Assembly (NCBI GenBank): GCA_964627195.1
Contig: CAZVJU010000041.1
Coordinates: forward strand, 1 to 8,043
Length of the DNA: 8,043 nucleotides
From: CAZVJU01 sp964627195
GTDB lineage: Bacteria > Patescibacteriota > Microgenomatia > UBA8517
Reading direction: 5' to 3'
The translations under genes and the position numbers were made by a program. Below are positions 4,909-8,043 of this stretch, piece by piece (the first letter of the stretch is position 1; the number at the start of each line of letters is the position of its first letter). Below the pieces are notes generated by a model that saw only the letters and a program-made list of their open reading frames with translations, ran no database searches and was not told the DNA's origin.

Positions 4909-6089
4909 GCTTCCTTTGCCATATTTCTTGTGAAGTTTGTGAATTTTCCGTAAATCAGAAAGATTAGTATTCCCAGGAGAAAAAAAGACACATACAAAGC
5001 TCTATTCACTACAAATAAGATAGGTAGAACTAAAAGAAGTAAAGTTATTATTTTCTCATAATCAAAGGCTGTTGATCGGTTATACAATCTGTTTAGTAAG
5101 ATAAAAACCGGCACAATAACTAAACTATAGTCATAATTCAACCCATGTATTGAAAAAATCATTGAGCATATAACTACTGCTGCATAAGAGATATCAAGAG
5201 AAATTCTCTTCGCCGACAAAGCTATCAGGACTAACGATAGCAAGTAAAAGCCAAAGTTTAGTGATATCAGGACTGATTTTGGAAACTGAGCGAAAGCAGA
5301 AAGTTGTTCTAGAGAAGAGTAAAATGTAAACATTTCCTGCGGTCTTGCCCCAAACTCCGGTTTTTGGACAGCGAAGATAAACTGCAAATAGTGTGGTAAA
5401 AAAAAGTTTCTTGCAAGAAGAAGGTTCACGCTAAATAGTAATATACAAGAAATCAGAAACCCTTTTAAAAAGTCCTTTTTATTTTCCGCAAGAACAAATA
5501 AAATTGGTGCAGACACCAGATATTGAATCTTCACAATCAATAAACCCGTCATTAATCCCGCATACATATACTTTTTCTTTATTAACTGACTATAAATTAC
5601 AAGGAAAATTAAAAGAATAATCGGTGTTAGCTGGCCAGAGAAAAGCGACCCGAGGCTTGGGTAAAAAAGAAAAGGTAAATAATAAAAGATCGAATTTTTA
5701 GGCAGATTAGTGAAAAGCTTTTTTGAAAAATTCGAAATAACTAAGAGAATACTAATAAGCAAACCAATGTATATCTTATATGCCCAAATTAGCGGTAGGT
5801 AGGTAAAAGGTATCAAAATAAAAGCAATAATTGGAAAGTTCACAAACGGTAATATTGAAGTTTCATGATGAGGAAAGAGAACGCTCTGTTGATAAAAGTA
5901 CTGAGTATCAAGATCATATAGCAGGGGTCCTTTAGATGCTTTTATGATCTCTGCCCCGGTTAAATAGCTCACAAAATCGCTGCCTATTGCTTCTCTGAGT
6001 GTTAAAAGTAAAAACACGCAAATCACTAAAGCCAACAAAAAACTTATCAAAAATACCGGTTTCAAAAACCTAATTTTCGCAGTTAACAT
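4905..6089 (-). CDS. GT87 (DUF2029)-type polyprenyl-sugar membrane glycosyltransferase
   Basis: The 394-residue protein is highly hydrophobic, with about nine or ten membrane helices. Its architecture fits GT-C glycosyltransferases of family GT87, which use polyprenyl-phosphate sugars as donors outside the membrane. The first helix (about 12-31) is followed by G-S-D-F, where D38 sits at the usual place of the catalytic Asp. Next come a G-A-E-I-I-K segment, L-L-Y-D (Y58, D59), and N-F-P with P86 at the start of the next helix. Several Lys/Arg-rich loops separate the later helices, and a short basic cytoplasmic tail ends the chain. I prefer the ATG at 6089, preceded by GAAGGGG; an in-frame GTG at 6110 would add seven residues but has no ribosome site. 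It lies 72 bases after rpoD on the same strand without an obvious terminator between. With the LCP protein it suggests surface glycan synthesis. The family call is made from topology and short motifs, so the substrate is unknown. Confidence 0.78.
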   Translation of the reverse strand: MLTAKIRFLKPVFLISFLLALVICVFLLLTLREAIGSDFVSYLTGAEIIKASKGPLLYDLDTQYFYQQSVLFPHHETSILPFVNFPIIAFILIPFTYLPLIWAYKIYIGLLISILLVISNFSKKLFTNLPKNSIFYYLPFLFYPSLGSLFSGQLTPIILLIFLVIYSQLIKKKYMYAGLMTGLLIVKIQYLVSAPILFVLAENKKDFLKGFLISCILLFSVNLLLARNFFLPHYLQFIFAVQKPEFGARPQEMFTFYSSLEQLSAFAQFPKSVLISLNFGFYLLSLVLIALSAKRISLDISYAAVVICSMIFSIHGLNYDYSLVIVPVFILLNRLYNRSTAFDYEKIITLLLLVLPILFVVNRALYVSFFLLGILIFLIYGKFTNFTRNMAKEA

Positions 6090-6161
6090 ATACCCCTTCG
6101 TTATTTTCACTTAGTTAGAAAAGTAAGTGAGTTTGTTTACAGTCTATCAGGAAGTAATCGC

Positions 6162-7241
6162 CTATTCCAAGTAATCCTGAAGCTTTTTCCGCCTGGAGGG
6201 ATGCTTGAGTTTTCGAAGCGCCTTTGCCTCAATTTGCCGAATACGTTCTCGTGTTACTCCAAATACTTTTCCGACCTCCTCAAGCGTCATTTGTTTATTT
6301 CCTTCCAACCCAAAACGAAGTTTCAACACTTTTGCTTCTCTATCTGAAAGTGTAGCAAGAACCTCATCAAGATGATCTTTTAAAAGCTGTTTCGAGGCGG
6401 CATCAACCGGAGAAAGCTGGGATTCATCAGGTATGAAATCGCCCAAAAAGCTTTCTTGGTCTTCTCCGACGGGCGCTTCTAAAGATGTAACTTCTTGGGC
6501 AATCTTGAAAATTTCCCGAACACGATCCGCGTCGAGCTCCGCCTGCTCGGCAATTTCCTCCGGAGTCGGTTCCCTTCCAAGCTCCTGCATGAGGCGTCTA
6601 GAGATTCTATAAAGTTTATTTATCGTCTCAACCATATGAACAGGAATTCGAATGGTCCTTGCCTGATCGGCAATTGCGCGTGTTATTGCCTGGCGTATCC
6701 ACCAGGTGGCATAGGTTGAAAATTTATAACCCTTTCTCCAGTCATATTTCTCGACAGCACGAATAAGACCTTGGTTTCCTTCCTGAATGAGATCGAGGAG
6801 TGATAATCCCCTACCGATATACTTCTTGGCAATCGATACAACCAGCCTTAGATTTGACTGAGTAAGTTTATCTTTTGCGGCCTTCTCGGCTTTCTCAAAA
6901 CGCTTCGCAAGCTCAACCTCCTCTTCTGCAGAAAGAAGAGGTACTTTACCTATCTCGCGTAAGTATTGGCGAACCGGATCTGTAGATTCGGCTCCGCCAA
7001 GCTTTGATAAAATTTCAATTTCTCTCTCTAGCTTCTCCTTTACCTTCTCATCGCTTTCGGTTTCTTCGGATTCTACAGACTCAAATACGTCAATACCTTC
7101 TGCCAAAAGCTTATCGTACAAATCATCCAATTCTTCCAAACGATCCTCAGCATCGGGAAATACTTCCAAAAGATCATCTTGGGTTAAAAACCCTTGATCT
7201 CTGCCTTTTTTAATCAGTTCAACAATTTCTTTTCTTGCCAT
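6162..7241 (-). CDS. rpoD: RNA polymerase primary sigma factor (RpoD/SigA)
   Basis: A complete 359-residue group 1 sigma factor. Region 1.1 is short (about 3-50) and followed by an acidic linker. Region 1.2 begins D-P-V-R-Q-Y-L-R-E-I-G at 88. Region 2 runs from about 126 and includes N-L-R-L-V-V-S-I-A, D-L-I-Q-E-G-N-Q-G-L and the -10 reading and melting helix Y-A-T-W-W-I-R-Q-A-I-T-R, with W180, W181, Q184 and T187 matching the E. coli residues that melt and read TATAAT. Region 3 (G-R-E-P-T-P-E-E-I-A) follows. Region 4.2 has the helix-turn-helix V-T-R-E-R-I-R-Q-I-E with R331, E332 and R335 for the -35 element. There is no long non-conserved insert as in E. coli. The ATG has GGGAG seven bases upstream. 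It follows dnaG by 31 bases, the classic order, and has its own promoter as well. Confidence 0.98.
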   Translation of the reverse strand: MARKEIVELIKKGRDQGFLTQDDLLEVFPDAEDRLEELDDLYDKLLAEGIDVFESVESEETESDEKVKEKLEREIEILSKLGGAESTDPVRQYLREIGKVPLLSAEEEVELAKRFEKAEKAAKDKLTQSNLRLVVSIAKKYIGRGLSLLDLIQEGNQGLIRAVEKYDWRKGYKFSTYATWWIRQAITRAIADQARTIRIPVHMVETINKLYRISRRLMQELGREPTPEEIAEQAELDADRVREIFKIAQEVTSLEAPVGEDQESFLGDFIPDESQLSPVDAASKQLLKDHLDEVLATLSDREAKVLKLRFGLEGNKQMTLEEVGKVFGVTRERIRQIEAKALRKLKHPSRRKKLQDYLE

Positions 7242-7258
7242 ATTTTACTCCCTAGAGA

Positions 7259-7286
7259 ATTATACCCTTAAATCAGCCCGTCTCAA
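7259..7286 (-). promoter_or_regulatory. Internal promoter of rpoD within the end of dnaG
   Basis: On the - strand TTGAGA (7286-7281), a 16-base spacer and a perfect TATAAT (7264-7259) lie across the last codons of dnaG and the gap. Transcription would start near 7252, right at the GGGAG ribosome site (7252-7248), giving an 11-base leader. It allows rpoD to be expressed apart from dnaG. Confidence 0.7.
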
Positions 7287-8043
7287 GTTCATTTAGGTTT
7301 TTAGTCAATTTTCCAAACTCCAGTTGAAGAACTCGAAGTTTTTTTCTATCTTTTATTTTAGATTTCTCTATCTCACGAATCCTTTTTGCAGCATCTTCCA
7401 GTTTCTCCTTGACACTAAGTACTAAAAGCTCTTTTTCAAGAAGTCCCAGTTCTTTCTTAAGTTTTTCAGGGGATTCCTTTTCCACTCCCGGCAGGTCTTT
7501 TAGTACTAAATCTGTGAAACCGCCGACAAGCTCACCTGGAAGTCCTCCCGCAAAAATGGATGGGTCAAAAATTTTTTGTTCTTTGGAAAAAAGACTGAAT
7601 TCCTTCAAGATTCTTCTGGCAAAAGGCGTAGTAATTAAATTTTTCAGTTCCTCTTCAACCAAAACCTCGGGATTATAGCGCAAGCCAATTGCTAAATATC
7701 TCTCTTCAAGAAGCTCGCGCCTAGTCTTTTTTGAAGCTTCTGTGATTTTTTCGACCTTGGGTCCTGATACTTCTTTATAATCTAAATGCTCAATCTGCTG
7801 GCCAACCGCTTCCACCGGCACTCCCAATTTTCTGGCAACCAAATTGATATAATGCGCCTGAACAATTTTGTCTTGAATTTTGGCCAGTACCGGAACGATT
7901 TCTTTACTGATTTTGGCTTTTTCCAGACCCGTCTTGCCGCTTAACCGGGCGAAGGTCGAATCAATTATAAAATCCCATACGTTTGTAGCTTTATCAATAG
8001 CATCAAATAACTTATCGGGGGCTTTTTGCGCAGCTTCATCGGG
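7273..8043 (-). CDS. dnaG: DNA primase DnaG, C-terminal part (cut by window edge)
   Basis: The frame is open from the right edge to the stop at 7273-7275 and gives 256 residues; the start lies outside the window. The first part, from P-D-E-A-A-Q-A-K-P through W-D-F-I-I-D-S and I-V-P-V-L-A-K-I-Q-D, matches the end of the primase core and the start of the helicase-binding region. V-A-R-K-L-G-V-P-V-E-A-V follows. The C-terminal part starts with the E-E-R-Y-L-A-I-G-L-R-Y-N-P-E helix, typical of the DnaB-interacting domain, and ends in charged helices likely to be coiled. The zinc finger and TOPRIM domain are not in this window. DnaG makes the RNA primers for replication together with the DnaB helicase. 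Its place directly before rpoD supports the call. Initiation codons seen inside this frame (for example TTG at 7842) are internal, since the homology continues upstream of them. Confidence 0.93.
   Translation of the reverse strand, partial: PDEAAQKAPDKLFDAIDKATNVWDFIIDSTFARLSGKTGLEKAKISKEIVPVLAKIQDKIVQAHYINLVARKLGVPVEAVGQQIEHLDYKEVSGPKVEKITEASKKTRRELLEERYLAIGLRYNPEVLVEEELKNLITTPFARRILKEFSLFSKEQKIFDPSIFAGGLPGELVGGFTDLVLKDLPGVEKESPEKLKKELGLLEKELLVLSVKEKLEDAAKRIREIEKSKIKDRKKLRVLQLEFGKLTKNLNELETG

Noticed and set aside
7409..7678. An 89-codon Ser-rich open frame on the + strand opposite dnaG.
   Set aside because: It is a shadow of the Lys/Glu/Leu-rich dnaG coding strand, with no ribosome site and biased composition.

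Overview
The window looks like a piece of a Candidate Phyla Radiation (Patescibacteria) chromosome, most likely from the Microgenomates side. This is an inference from the style of the genes, not from a phylogenetic marker. The DNA is AT-rich, genes are short, and several small proteins carry a single N-terminal membrane anchor. The LCP protein has a G-Y-G-G-A-G-H-D-G-G active-site strand and a cysteine-containing insertion that I associate with that group. Translation follows the standard bacterial code.

Layout, left to right. On the + strand: an anchored coiled-coil protein of unknown function (5-628), a frameshifted Nudix hydrolase (789-1371), a pilin-like-anchored protein with a PsbP-like domain (1479-1958), and a 55-residue protein that appears to be read from a leaderless transcript (2034-2201). 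A hairpin with T-runs on both strands (2232-2264) closes that side. Facing it on the - strand is a promoter-like sequence at 2388-2418. With the hairpin it would delimit a small structured RNA of about 150 nt. Next is a - strand LCP-family protein (2451-3593). The divergent gap 3594-3852 holds a promoter-like sequence and a foldable RNA segment ahead of a small + strand RRM RNA-binding protein (3853-4122). From 4227 to the right edge everything lies on the - strand: an Ala/Val/Gly-rich protein built from 22-residue repeats, a GT87/DUF2029-type membrane glycosyltransferase, the primary sigma factor RpoD, and the C-terminal part of primase DnaG, cut by the window edge.

How the genes fit together. 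dnaG-rpoD is the conserved core of the macromolecular synthesis operon, and rpoD also has its own promoter inside the end of dnaG. RpoD keeps the residues that read TATAAT-type -10 elements, which agrees with the promoters proposed here. The LCP protein and the GT87 glycosyltransferase both point to assembly of cell-surface glycopolymers, although they are not in one operon. Start sites are of two kinds: some genes have clear Shine-Dalgarno sequences (RRM, repeat protein, rpoD, probably GT87), while others have none and sit very close to a -10-like box (the 55-residue gene clearly, LCP and Nudix less so).

No tRNA, rRNA, CRISPR array, insertion sequence or integrase was recognised, and no gap exceeds 300 bases. 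The strongest candidates for something undescribed are the two putative structured RNAs (2232-2381 on the - strand, 3679-3760 on the + strand) and the 22-residue repeat protein with its long leader hairpin.
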